Positions 24,607-33,775 are shown, counted from the stretch's first letter. The stretch is DNA of 64,000 nucleotides from JADLHS01 sp036274115 (GCA_036274115.1 DASUGI010000113.1:43533-107532); one strand, 5' to 3'. Made by a program: numbers and translations. Notes: generated by a model not told the origin, from the sequence alone.

Positions 24607-24619
24607 GATTTCTCCACCT

Positions 24620-24722
24620 TCGCTTGATCTTAATCTTCATCTTAATCTTTTTTCTTACTCTCAATCCGAAGCGCGGCCGAAGCGGCAGATTAAGAATAAG
24701 ATTACGAGCAAGATTAAGAAAC
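24620..24722. repeat. A/T-rich imperfect hairpin repeat
   Basis: Units of ATCTTAATC on the left are mirrored by GATTAAGA/AAGATTA units on the right. A GC-rich loop lies around GCGGCCGAAGCGGC. Confidence 0.6.
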
Positions 24723-24975
24723 CCAAGCCGCCCAGAGGTTCGAATCGCAGTAGGTCAATTTGACAAGTCCTTCCCTTTTTGGAATTCTCAAGGCGCAGCC
24801 AAAGTCCGGCAAATGTCGGACGCGGGGGAACCAACGCCCGGAAATTCCGGACGCGGGGCGAAGACGGAAAAACCGTCGGGCCACTTTCAAGGCCCAGCCC
24901 GTCAGCTAACCTCGTCGGCGAGTGAAAGGGCAGTCTCGTGAAGCGCGCGTCGCCTCTCAGATTCCCGCCAAAAAC

Positions 24976-26922
24976 ATGGAAACCGAAAGCAGTGCGGGCC
25001 AAACCGGCCCCACTCAGGACAATGCCGATGCTCCCCAACCGGAGCATTCGCACGGAACAAATCGCTGGCTGGTGCTTGGGCTTGGCGCGCTGGGCGTCGT
25101 TTACGGCGACATCGGGACGAGTCCGCTCTACGCTTTGCGCACCTGTTTTTCGTCCAACGGCGGAGTTGCGCCCACGCACGACAACGTCCTGGGTGTGCTG
25201 TCCCTCATCTTCTGGTCGCTCCTGCTGATTGTGTCGGTGAAATACATCGCCTTCGTGATGCGCGCCGACAATCGCGGTGAAGGCGGCATTCTTGCCCTGC
25301 TCGCGCTGGCCTTCCCCGAACGAGAACAAGCTTCCTCCAGTCGAGCGCACTGGCTGTTAGTGGCGGCCGGCGTATTCGGCGCTGCGCTGCTTTACGGAGA
25401 TGGGTTGATCACTCCCGCAATCACTGTGCTCGGCGCCGCCGAAGGATTGGAAGTAGTCACGCCGCTTTTTAAGCCCTACGTCGTTCCACTTACCATCCTC
25501 ATTCTGATCGCGTTGTTCAGCGTGCAACGCATCGGAACGGGTGGCGTCGGGAGAATCTTTGGCTGGGTGATGCTCGCGTGGTTCATCACTCTTGCCGCGC
25601 TCGGTTTGAAACAAATTCTTCGCACCCCGGAAGTCTGGCTGGCAATCAACCCGCTCTACGCGATAAAGTTTTTCCAGGCGAACGGATTTGCCGGCTTCCA
25701 TGAACTGGGGGCCGTCTTCCTCGTACTGACCGGGGCGGAGGCGTTATACGCAGACATGGGCCACTTCGGCAAACGTCCCATCCGTGTGGCATGGTTCACC
25801 CTCGTGCTGCCGGCGCTGTTCCTGAATTACCTCGGACAAGGCGCGCTCGTGCTGGCACACCCCGAGGCTGCCAGCAATCCGTTTTTCCGGCTCGCACCCT
25901 CCTGGACCCTCTATCCGCTGGTCGCGCTGGCTACGGCGGCCGCGGCTATCGCATCGCAAGCGCTTATCACAGGATCTTTTTCGCTCACGATGCAGGCGAT
26001 CCAACTTGGCTACGTGCCGCGCATGGCCATCGAACACACCTCATCCTCGGCACGTGGCCAGATCTACATTCCCTGGGTCAATTGGGGCCTGATGTCTGCG
26101 TGCATTGCCATCGTGCTGAGCTTCCGGTCATCCGACAACCTCGCGGCCGCCTACGGCATTGCGGTCGTGATGACCATGATCATCACCACACTGATGCTTT
26201 TTTTCGCCACGCAAAAGCTGTGGAAATGGACGGTGTGGCAAGCCGGCGTTTTCTGCGGAGTGTTTCTATTTGCGGAAGTCGCCTTCCTCAGCGCGAACAT
26301 TTCCAAGGTCACGCATGGCGGCTGGCTGCCACTTGCCGTCGGCGTCTTCGGCTTCACCCTCATGTCCACCTGGAAAACCGGGCGCCGACGACTTCGCAAT
26401 CGTTTGGTCAAAAGCCTGCTCCCCATTGAGGACTTTCTGAAAGACGTCGCCGAGACCAACCCGATTCGCGTCCCCGGCACTGCGATTTTCCTGTCGGGCA
26501 ATCCCGACGGCACACCCGCCGCGCTGACCCACAATTTCAAACACAACAAAGTCCTCCATAAACGCGTTGTGCTGCTGACGATCGTTGTCGAGGAAATTCC
26601 CTCCGTCGAACCGGAGCGCCGACTCACCATCACGGAACTCGGGCACGATTTCTATCGCGTGATTGGCCGCTACGGGTTCATGGAAGAACCCGACGCCCTG
26701 GCGCTGCTCAAACTGTGCAAGCCTCACGGACTCAATTTCCGCGAAATGGAAACCACCTTTTTCCTCAGCCGCGAAACCATCATCCCGTCCGAACGCCGCG
26801 GTTTATCGCGCTGGCGCAAGCGGCTCTTCTCTCTCATGGCCCGCAATTCTCAACCCGCCAACGCCTACTTCCGTCTCCCGCCGAATCGCGTGGTAGAGCT
26901 GGGTTTACAGATAGAAATCTAA
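24976..26922 (+). CDS. kup: Kup-type potassium uptake permease
   Basis: A 648-residue K+/H+ symporter of the KUP/HAK/KT family, with about 12 membrane helices and a C-terminal cytosolic domain (about 490-648). The family signature GVVYGDIGTSPLYALRTCF is at the start of helix 1, and DNRGEGGILALLAL follows. EALYADMGHFG and LNYLGQGALVL are further conserved loops. I prefer the ATG at 24976 to the GTG at 24922 because conserved sequence begins soon after it; neither has a clear ribosome site. It is preceded by the long repeat mosaic, so its promoter must lie in or next to repeat DNA. Confidence 0.94.
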   Translation: METESSAGQTGPTQDNADAPQPEHSHGTNRWLVLGLGALGVVYGDIGTSPLYALRTCFSSNGGVAPTHDNVLGVLSLIFWSLLLIVSVKYIAFVMRADNRGEGGILALLALAFPEREQASSSRAHWLLVAAGVFGAALLYGDGLITPAITVLGAAEGLEVVTPLFKPYVVPLTILILIALFSVQRIGTGGVGRIFGWVMLAWFITLAALGLKQILRTPEVWLAINPLYAIKFFQANGFAGFHELGAVFLVLTGAEALYADMGHFGKRPIRVAWFTLVLPALFLNYLGQGALVLAHPEAASNPFFRLAPSWTLYPLVALATAAAAIASQALITGSFSLTMQAIQLGYVPRMAIEHTSSSARGQIYIPWVNWGLMSACIAIVLSFRSSDNLAAAYGIAVVMTMIITTLMLFFATQKLWKWTVWQAGVFCGVFLFAEVAFLSANISKVTHGGWLPLAVGVFGFTLMSTWKTGRRRLRNRLVKSLLPIEDFLKDVAETNPIRVPGTAIFLSGNPDGTPAALTHNFKHNKVLHKRVVLLTIVVEEIPSVEPERRLTITELGHDFYRVIGRYGFMEEPDALALLKLCKPHGLNFREMETTFFLSRETIIPSERRGLSRWRKRLFSLMARNSQPANAYFRLPPNRVVELGLQIEI

Positions 26923-26992
26923 GGACGCCTGGTGCGCGCCTTGGCACAACATTAGCATTGAACATTTTCCACTGGTAAGCATCTTAATCTCC

Positions 26993-27379
26993 GTGAAGTC
27001 GCTCAGAACATTGCTGACCTTGCTGCTGGTGGCCGTATGGCCGCTGGCCACGAGTCATTGTAACCTTGAGCAACTGCCCGGCTTCGAATTTCTCTCCTGC
27101 GCAATTGACGCGGATGCTGCCCACGCCGAAAGCGATTGCGAGACTGATAGCTGCGCCTCAATCGAATCAGGTGTCTATAAAACGGAGGATAATCAACAAA
27201 CGGTGCCCACGCCGCCGTCGTTCACGTCCGAATTCCTGACAACGATGCTGCTGGCACAAACAGAACTGGTCAGCACAAGCATCAACGATTTTGCCCCTGC
27301 ACCGCCGGAACTCCCAAAGTCCTGGCAATTTTCTTTCCGCACGGCTCTGTCGCCGCGCGCTCCCTCACTCGTTTCGTAA
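26993..27379 (+). CDS. small secreted Cys-rich protein at the head of a metal-efflux operon
   Basis: A 128-residue ORF starting with GTG, with a signal peptide (MKSLRTLLTLLLVAVWPLA). The mature part has four cysteines in the spaced pattern SHCNLE, FLSC, SDCETDSC and several acidic residues, then a Pro/Thr-rich tail. I do not recognise a named family. Its place 100 bases before the TolC-like gene, and its thiol and acidic ligands, suggest periplasmic metal binding or sensing; this is inference. Confidence 0.62.
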   Translation: MKSLRTLLTLLLVAVWPLATSHCNLEQLPGFEFLSCAIDADAAHAESDCETDSCASIESGVYKTEDNQQTVPTPPSFTSEFLTTMLLAQTELVSTSINDFAPAPPELPKSWQFSFRTALSPRAPSLVS

Positions 27380-27478
27380 CGCGTCCTTGCCGACGCCTCT
27401 CTGATGGTCGCGGTGTGTTCGCACATCGCAAAGTGATTCACCGTAGGTCTTAGCCTGTGTGCTTTGGTCTAATTGATT

Positions 27479-28789
27479 ATGAAACGATTGAACTTTTGGT
27501 TGCCGCTTGTGACGACTGTGCTGATCGGCGCGATGACGCCGAACGCAGTGTGTCAGGAGACGAACTCCATTCCGCCCACCGCAAGCGTGTCGTTGGACAC
27601 GCTCGTGACCGAAGCGTTGGAGAAAAATCCTGAACTCAAATTCTATGAAGCGGAATTGGCTGTCGCACGGGCCGGCCGCAAGAGCGCTGGGTTATGGGCC
27701 AACCCGGAAGTGAGCGGCAGCATAGGCCAGAAACGCACCACCGCCGGCGGGCTTTCCGAGGAAGGCCTCGCCTGGTCAGCCAGCGTGGTGCAACCCTTCG
27801 AATGGCCCGGCCGGATGGGCCTGCGCAAAGCAATTGCGAATCGCGACATCGAACTTGCTGAACTGGGCTATCAACGATTCAAGGTCGCGCTCGCGTCACG
27901 CGTTCGCACGCTCGCGTACGGGCTGTTTGCCGCACAGGAGAAATCCGCCGCCGCCAGCGAAGTGGCCGAACGGTTCAAGGCGCTCCGCGAGATCCTGATT
28001 CAACGCGATCCCGCCGGCCTCACGCCGCTGCTGGAAACCCGTGTCATCGAAGCCACCGAACTCAACGCGCAACGCAAAGCCACCGAAGCCCAACTCGCCG
28101 TCGACTCGGCCTTGCTGGAGTTGAATCAACTTCGCGGCCAGCCCACTGGCACGCGGGTTGTCATCGCCCCATCGCAACTGGATTTCCGCCCACTGGAAGA
28201 ACGCGAGCGCCTGCTTGCGCTTGCACGCACCAACAACTTTGAAATGCGGATGCGCGCCGCCGAACTCGCCCAACAGGGCTTCCGGGTCGATCTTGCCAGG
28301 AACGAACGCTACCCCGCCATCTCTGTTGGTCCGAGCATTTCGGAGGAAAATGCCGGTGATCGTGAGCGGATCATCGGTGTGGCAGTATCCCTGCCCCTGC
28401 CCCTTTGGAATCGCAACAGCGGGAACATCGAAGTCGCTAAAGCACGCCAAACCCAGGCGGAGGTTTCCCTGCAAGTCACCGAGCGCGAAATCCAACGGCA
28501 AGTCCTCGCCGCCGCATTGACCTACGAAACCAAGTTGCGCGAGATGGCCAAGTGGCGTCCAGACTCCGTGCAGCATTTCAAGGAAGCCGCCGAACTCGCG
28601 GACCGTCACTACCGTCTCGGCGCCGTACCGATTTCCACCTACGTCGAATTGCAGCAGCAATATCTCGAAGCCGTCGAAAGTTTGCTCGACACCAAACGCG
28701 AAGCACTCGCCGCCGCCGCGCAACTCGAAGTGCTCACCGGACTGCCCGAGCCGCTCGCACGCAGCACAGCGGGAGGAGAATCAAAGTGA
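27479..28789 (+). CDS. TolC-family outer membrane channel of a metal efflux system (CzcC/CusC-like)
   Basis: A 436-residue protein with a signal peptide (MKRLNFWLPLVTTVLIG). Two OEP repeats carry the typical long helices: LDTLVTEALEKNPELKFYEAE and RAGRKSAGLWANPEVSGSIG in the first, and YPAISVGPSISEE plus VSLPLPLWNRNSGNIEVAKA in the second. The phrase PLPLWNRNxGxI is characteristic of CzcC-like members. It would form the outer-membrane exit duct for the RND pump at 30494. The ATG at 27479 is preferred to a TTG two codons upstream. Confidence 0.9.
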   Translation: MKRLNFWLPLVTTVLIGAMTPNAVCQETNSIPPTASVSLDTLVTEALEKNPELKFYEAELAVARAGRKSAGLWANPEVSGSIGQKRTTAGGLSEEGLAWSASVVQPFEWPGRMGLRKAIANRDIELAELGYQRFKVALASRVRTLAYGLFAAQEKSAAASEVAERFKALREILIQRDPAGLTPLLETRVIEATELNAQRKATEAQLAVDSALLELNQLRGQPTGTRVVIAPSQLDFRPLEERERLLALARTNNFEMRMRAAELAQQGFRVDLARNERYPAISVGPSISEENAGDRERIIGVAVSLPLPLWNRNSGNIEVAKARQTQAEVSLQVTEREIQRQVLAAALTYETKLREMAKWRPDSVQHFKEAAELADRHYRLGAVPISTYVELQQQYLEAVESLLDTKREALAAAAQLEVLTGLPEPLARSTAGGESK

Positions 28790-29118
28790 GCCGGAACGCT
28801 CGCCCTCACTCCGGCCCTCTCCCCCAGGAGAGGAGGAAACCCGCTTCCGCCTCACCAGCAGCAAAGCGACAGGATTGCTCGAGGCTTTGTCTTCCAAATG
28901 AGCAAAAGACTGAAGCTGACATCGTCCTTTACGAATCACCCAACCGCATCACGTCACACTGCCTCTCGACGAACCGGAGCGCCTCCTCTCCCCGTCCCTC
29001 TCCTCCATTCGGAATGGAGGAGAGGGTGGCCGGAGGCCCGGAGAAGAGGTGCTCCATTGTTCGAAGGTTCAAAGCGCTGACCTCGTTTGGGAAAAATCTC
29101 CCCCGAGAGGGGCCCGAA
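28790..29118. other. 329-base gap with C/T-rich palindrome inside the efflux operon
   Basis: No gene seen. A perfect 14-bp stem with a 3-base loop lies at 28996-29026 (CCCTCTCCTCCATT with AATGGAGGAGAGGG), flanked by further CTCTCC/GGAGAG tracts at 28810-28840 and 29030-29115. The repeat separates channel and adaptor genes that are normally adjacent. Confidence 0.65.
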
Positions 29119-29892
29119 GTGAGAACGAGCGTTAATCTAATATTGATTGCCTTGCTCCTCATTCTCACTGGTTGTGGCCACAAGCACGAAGCGGGAGACG
29201 GACACAGCCACGACAAGGATGGTCACGGCCATGCGGAAGAATCGCCCTCGGGCGCGTCCTTCAAACCGAACCAGGGTGTGCTCGTGACCGACGAGACGCG
29301 GAAGATTCTCGACCTGCAAACCGCCGAAGTCGCGGAGCAAAAGCTGCCCGCGCAAATCCGTTTCAACCTGCAGGTTTTCGGCGAAAAGCATCATCACGCC
29401 CTCCAGGAGGCCGACCACACCGGATGCGATGTTCACGGCTCGGGATTTCTTCCGCCAGACAAGGTCACTTCCGTTCGCGCCGGTCAGCCCGTCCAGGTGC
29501 AGACCCGCGACAATACTGCGCTAACCGGAGCCGTTCTCGCCGTCGAACCGGCGCTTGCCCTTGGCGAAACTGAAATCATCGTCGGCCTCACCAACGCGAC
29601 TCATAAGGTGAAGCCGGGTGAATTCCTCTCCGCCGTCATCACCCAACCTCGCGACAACACGGTCATGGTCATTCCACGCTCCGCCCTGCTGCGTACCGCG
29701 GAAGGCACCTTTGTTTATACGGTAAACGGCGATGCCTACATGCGGACCGCAGTCAGGATTGGCACCGAAGCCGACGGAAAACTGGAAATAACTGACGGCC
29801 TGTCAGCCGGTGATTCCGTCGTCACCAAACCGGTCGAAACGCTTTGGCTTGTCGAACTCCGCGCCACCAAGGGCGGCGGGCATTCCCACTAA
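29119..29892 (+). CDS. short His-rich RND periplasmic adaptor lipoprotein (CzcB/CusB-like)
   Basis: A 257-residue protein with a GTG start, chosen because GAGAGGGG precedes it and a lipoprotein signal follows at once (LILIALLLILTGC, Cys18). The N-terminal region is a metal-binding His cluster (GHKHEAGDGHSHDKDGHGH). Residues ~95-250 carry adaptor beta-barrel and membrane-proximal domains: VRAGQPVQVQ, GEFLSAVI, VIPRSALL, GLSAGDSVV. The usual adaptor is 350-500 residues with an alpha-hairpin and lipoyl domain; here these are missing between about residues 85 and 110. It would link pump and channel, or act mainly as a metal chaperone. Confidence 0.82.
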   Translation: MRTSVNLILIALLLILTGCGHKHEAGDGHSHDKDGHGHAEESPSGASFKPNQGVLVTDETRKILDLQTAEVAEQKLPAQIRFNLQVFGEKHHHALQEADHTGCDVHGSGFLPPDKVTSVRAGQPVQVQTRDNTALTGAVLAVEPALALGETEIIVGLTNATHKVKPGEFLSAVITQPRDNTVMVIPRSALLRTAEGTFVYTVNGDAYMRTAVRIGTEADGKLEITDGLSAGDSVVTKPVETLWLVELRATKGGGHSH

Positions 29893-29899
29893 TTTAAAA

Positions 29900-30484
29900 A
29901 TGATGAACTCTCCTGAAACCAAACAACTCCAATCGAAGAAAACCCTCGCCAGCTTCATTTTCCTGAGCCGCTGGCTGCAAGCCCCGCTCTACCTGGGCTT
30001 GATCATCGCGCAGGCAGTTTATGTCTGTCGTTTCCTGCTCGAACTGTGGCATCTCATCGGCTTCGCTCTGTTCAATCATGCTGCGCCGGCGTCCATTCCC
30101 AAGGACGTCACGGACCCGGAAATGGTCGTGATGCTGACCGTGCTGGGACTGATTGATGTCGTCATGATCGCCAATCTGCTCATCATGGTGATCGTTGGTG
30201 GTTATGAAACGTTTGTGTCGCGCCTCCAACTTAAAGACCACCCCGACCAACCGGAATGGTTATCCCACGTGAATGCCGGCATTCTCAAAGTCAAACTGGC
30301 CACGGCGCTCATCGGCATCTCTTCAATCCACCTGCTCAAGACATTCATTAACGCCGCCAACAAAGACATGGAAGAAAAGACCATGCTTTGGCAGGTCATC
30401 ATCCACGTAACCTTCGTGGCATCGGCCATCGCACTGGCGTGGATTGATCGCCTGACGTTCAAGCCGGCCAGCGCTGAACATTGA
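29900..30484 (+). CDS. UPF0114 (YqhA) family inner membrane protein
   Basis: A 194-residue protein with four predicted membrane helices. Features of the UPF0114/YqhA family are VMLTVLGLIDVVMIANLLIM and VGGYETFVSRL, then GILKVKLATALIGISSIHLLK and VIIHVTFVASAIALAW. It starts 7 bases after the adaptor stop and ends 9 bases before the pump start, so it is firmly inside the efflux operon. The family function is not known to me. An accessory role in metal transport or membrane energetics is suggested only by context. Confidence 0.88.
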   Translation: MMNSPETKQLQSKKTLASFIFLSRWLQAPLYLGLIIAQAVYVCRFLLELWHLIGFALFNHAAPASIPKDVTDPEMVVMLTVLGLIDVVMIANLLIMVIVGGYETFVSRLQLKDHPDQPEWLSHVNAGILKVKLATALIGISSIHLLKTFINAANKDMEEKTMLWQVIIHVTFVASAIALAWIDRLTFKPASAEH

Positions 30485-30493
30485 CTCCCGCCC

Positions 30494-33400
30494 ATGCTCA
30501 ATCGCCTCCTGGAATTCTCCGTCCGCCAGCGCGTATTCGTGCTGTTGGCGACGTTGGTTCTGATTGGCATTGGCATTTACTCCGCGCTCCGGCTGCCGAT
30601 CGATGCCGTGCCGGACATCACCAACGTGCAGGTGCAGGTGAACACCGTCGTGCCCGCGCTCGCGCCCGAGGAAATTGAAAAGCTCGTCACCTTTCCGATC
30701 GAAAACGAAATGGCCGGCATTCCCGGACTCACCGAACTACGTTCGCTCTCCAAGTTCGGCTTGTCTCAGGTAACGCTGGTCTTCGAGGAAGGCACGGACA
30801 TCTATCGCTCCCGCCAACTGGTGAGCGAACGCTTGCAGACGGTTGTCGAAGACTTGCCCGCGGGCCTCACGCCAAAGCTCGCGCCCATCAGCACGGGCCT
30901 GGGCGAAATCTTTTACTACGTCGTGGAGTATGAAGCGAACCTCAATCGCGGCACGCTCTCATTAGCACCGGGCTTCAGCCCGGTGAATGGCGGCGCGGAA
31001 TCACCTTCAGCCGCTTCAGCGGCTTCCCGCCCGGATGAAACCGTTGAAACGGTTTCTGACATTGCGCCACAAAACGCCGGGCTGAAGCCCGGTGCTAATG
31101 AAAACCGGATTCCCGCAACCCGCGAAGCCCAGTTGATGGAGCTAAAGCTCATTCACGATTATCAAATCAGGCCGCGTCTTCGCTCCACCCCCGGCCTTGC
31201 CGAAGTCAATTCCTCCGGCGGCTACGAAAAACAAATCGTCATCCAGCCCAATCCCGACAAACTCAAGAGCGTCGGCATGTCCTTCAGCGAAATCGCCGAC
31301 GCCATCGGTGAAAACGTCGAAAACGCCGGCGGCAGCGTCATCCAACTCGGTGGCGAACAGGTCGCCGTGCGCGCCGCGGGTCGCGTGCAAACGGTTGAGG
31401 AGATCGAACAACTACCCTTGAAGTTTGGTTCGCGCGCCACCCCCTTGCGCGTTCGCGACGTCGCGGATGTGACCATCGGCAAATCCGTTCGCACCGGCGC
31501 TTCCACTTACAACGGTGAGGAAGCCGTGCTGGGCGCCGCGTTGATGCTTGCGGGCGAGAACAGCCGGCTGGTTGCGAACGCCGTGGACGCCAAGCTCAAG
31601 GAGATTCAGCCGAAGCTTCCTCCCGGCGTGAAAATCATCCCGGTTTACGACCGCACCGTGCTGGTGGACCGCACGATTCGCACCGTGGAAACGAGTTTGT
31701 TTGAAGGCGCCATTCTCGTCGTGGCCGTCCTGCTCATCATGCTCGGCAACTGGCGCGCCGCGCTCATCGTGGCGCTGGCAATTCCCCTTTCCCTTCTGTT
31801 CGCCATGACCGGCATGGTGCAAGGTCGCATCTCCGGCAACCTCATGAGCCTTGGCGCAATCGACTTCGGCCTCATCATTGATGGCGCGGTGGTGATGGTG
31901 GAGAACATCATCCGGCATCTCGGCGAGAAGCAGCACAAACTCGGACGCCGCCTCACTCCCACGGAACGAGCGCACGAAGTGCTCATTTCCGCGAAGGAAG
32001 TCGCCAGCCCGATGTTCTTCGGCGTGGTCATCATCACTGTGGTTTACTTTCCCATCCTCGCGCTCACGGGCATCGAAGGAAAAATGTTCAAGCCGATGGC
32101 TATAACGGTCATCTTCGCGTTGGTCGGCGCGCTGGCCTTGTCGCTAACGCTCATGCCGGCGCTCTGCTCCTATTTTCTCGGCGGCAACATCAAGGAGGAA
32201 GACAGCTTCCTCGTGAAGTTCGCCAAGCGACTCTATGCCCCCACGCTAAATTACGTAATGCATCACCGCTGGCCGGTCTCTGGCGGCGCGGTCGGACTGC
32301 TGGTTCTTGCCGGATTTCTTTTCACCCGCCTTGGCGCTGAGTTCGTACCGCAACTGGATGAAGGCTCTTTCGCCACGCACATGATTCGCACCACCAGCAT
32401 CGGCATTGACGCCAGCGTGGACATGCAAAAGCGCGGCGAGAAGGTGCTCTTGGAGAAATTCCTGGAGGTCGACTACACGTTCAGTCGTCTCGGTACCGCC
32501 GAAGTCGCCACTGACCCGATGGGCGTCAACGTTGCGGACACTTACATCATGTTCAAGCCGCCCGAGACGTGGCGGAAGATTGATGGCCGCACTGCCACCA
32601 AAGATCAACTCGCCAATCTCATGGCTGAGGAACTCGGCAAGCACGTCCCTGGCGAAGCGCATTTGTTCAGTCAACCCATCGAAATGCGCTTCAACGAAAT
32701 TCTCGAAGGCACCCGCGCCGACATCGCGGTGAAAGTGTTCGGCGAAGACTTCGCCGAAATCGAACGGATCGCCAGCGAAGCCCGCGAGATCCTGGAGAAG
32801 ATTCCCGGCGCAGCCGACGTGGAATTCGACGCCCTTGGCAAATCACCCTTGCTCGAAATCATTCCCAAGCGCGAGGCCATGAGCAAATACAACCTGCACG
32901 CGGCTGAGTTGAATCGCGTGGTCAACACTGCACTCGCCGGTCAGGAAGTGGGCAAGCTCATTGACGGCAACCGCCGTTTCGACATCGTCGTGCGGCTGAG
33001 TGAAGACCTGCGCGAACAGATGGACGAACTCAAGCGTCTGCCCGTACGCGTGGACGATGGCGGCTTGCTCACGCTCGGCCAGATCGCGGACTTCAAAGTC
33101 TCCGAACAGGTCGCCGCCATCACGCGAGAATTCGGTCAACGCCGCGCGGCCATCATGATCAACCTGCGCGGGCGCGACGTGGAAAGCTTCGTCCTCGAAG
33201 CTCAGCAAAAGATTGCTCAAATCAAACTACCCGAGGGCTACTCCATCGAGTTCGGTGGTCAGTTCAAGAACTTGCAGGAAGCTCGCGCCCGACTCTCCAT
33301 CGTCGTACCGGTCGCACTCGCGCTGATCTTCGTGCTCGTGTTCATGGCCCTTCACAGTTTGCGCCAAACGCTGCTGGTTTATACCGGCATTCCCCTGGCC

Positions 33401-33775
33401 GTGACGGGCGGCGTGTTTGCGTTGTGGGCGCGTGGACTGCCCTTCAGCATTTCCGCGGGCATCGGCTTCATCGCGCTTTCCGGCGTCGCCGTGTTGAACG
33501 GGTTGATGATGATTTCCTACTTCAACCTGCTGCGCGAACAAGGCCGCGATGTGACCACCAGCGTTCGTGAAGGCGCGATGACCCGATTGCGCCCCGTGCT
33601 GATGACTGCCTTGGTTGCCTCGCTGGGTTTCGTTCCGATGGCGATTGCCACTGGCGCCGGCGCGGAAGTGCAACGCCCGCTGGCCACCGTCGTCATTGGC
33701 GGCATCCTGAGCTCCACTTTCCTCACCCTCGTTTTGCTCCCGACGCTTTACGAGTGGTTGGAGCGAAATCGGTAG
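30494..33775 (+). CDS. heavy-metal efflux RND pump (CzcA/CusA family)
   Basis: A 1093-residue proton-driven metal exporter with 12 membrane helices and two large periplasmic loops. HME-type signatures are present: helix-4 motif AIDFGLIIDGAVVMVENIIR with the proton-relay Asp/Glu, DAVPDITNVQVQV near the start, and VPQLDEGSF in the second half. It exceeds the usual ~1040 residues because a palindromic element at 30960-31100 is translated in frame as about 47 residues (156-203), just before the conserved LMELKLIHDYQIRPRL. The insert falls in the first periplasmic porter loop. Metal specificity is not certain; the His-rich partners favour Zn/Co/Ni or Cu. Confidence 0.93.
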   Translation: MLNRLLEFSVRQRVFVLLATLVLIGIGIYSALRLPIDAVPDITNVQVQVNTVVPALAPEEIEKLVTFPIENEMAGIPGLTELRSLSKFGLSQVTLVFEEGTDIYRSRQLVSERLQTVVEDLPAGLTPKLAPISTGLGEIFYYVVEYEANLNRGTLSLAPGFSPVNGGAESPSAASAASRPDETVETVSDIAPQNAGLKPGANENRIPATREAQLMELKLIHDYQIRPRLRSTPGLAEVNSSGGYEKQIVIQPNPDKLKSVGMSFSEIADAIGENVENAGGSVIQLGGEQVAVRAAGRVQTVEEIEQLPLKFGSRATPLRVRDVADVTIGKSVRTGASTYNGEEAVLGAALMLAGENSRLVANAVDAKLKEIQPKLPPGVKIIPVYDRTVLVDRTIRTVETSLFEGAILVVAVLLIMLGNWRAALIVALAIPLSLLFAMTGMVQGRISGNLMSLGAIDFGLIIDGAVVMVENIIRHLGEKQHKLGRRLTPTERAHEVLISAKEVASPMFFGVVIITVVYFPILALTGIEGKMFKPMAITVIFALVGALALSLTLMPALCSYFLGGNIKEEDSFLVKFAKRLYAPTLNYVMHHRWPVSGGAVGLLVLAGFLFTRLGAEFVPQLDEGSFATHMIRTTSIGIDASVDMQKRGEKVLLEKFLEVDYTFSRLGTAEVATDPMGVNVADTYIMFKPPETWRKIDGRTATKDQLANLMAEELGKHVPGEAHLFSQPIEMRFNEILEGTRADIAVKVFGEDFAEIERIASEAREILEKIPGAADVEFDALGKSPLLEIIPKREAMSKYNLHAAELNRVVNTALAGQEVGKLIDGNRRFDIVVRLSEDLREQMDELKRLPVRVDDGGLLTLGQIADFKVSEQVAAITREFGQRRAAIMINLRGRDVESFVLEAQQKIAQIKLPEGYSIEFGGQFKNLQEARARLSIVVPVALALIFVLVFMALHSLRQTLLVYTGIPLAVTGGVFALWARGLPFSISAGIGFIALSGVAVLNGLMMISYFNLLREQGRDVTTSVREGAMTRLRPVLMTALVASLGFVPMAIATGAGAEVQRPLATVVIGGILSSTFLTLVLLPTLYEWLERNR
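30960..31100. repeat. in-frame palindromic element inside the efflux pump gene
   Basis: A 141-bp element (47 codons) with perfect 24-bp terminal inverted repeats, 30960-30983 and 31077-31100. Each arm contains its own hairpin (CACCGGGCTTCAGCCCGGTG). Internal hairpins are GCCGCTTCAGCGGC and GAAACCGTTGAAACGGTTTC. The encoded peptide is Ser/Ala/Pro/Gly-rich. Confidence 0.9.

Larger units (their letters stand above)
24138..24975. other. 838-base gene-free mosaic of palindromic repeats
   Basis: No convincing gene. From left to right: a ~130-bp palindrome (24304-24436), a GTTCCGC-family repeat (24452-24495), a GA/CT-rich hairpin (24520-24606), an A/T-rich hairpin (24620-24722), and a stretch with repeated GTCGGACGCGGGG-like units (about 24808-24865). 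The open frames crossing it translate into repeat sequence. Confidence 0.7.

Noticed and set aside
24147..24617. A 156-codon minus-strand frame with an acidic stretch
   Set aside because: Its sequence is translated from several palindromic repeats (Arg-rich and Asp/Glu-rich runs mirror the hairpin arms); no start site or domain.
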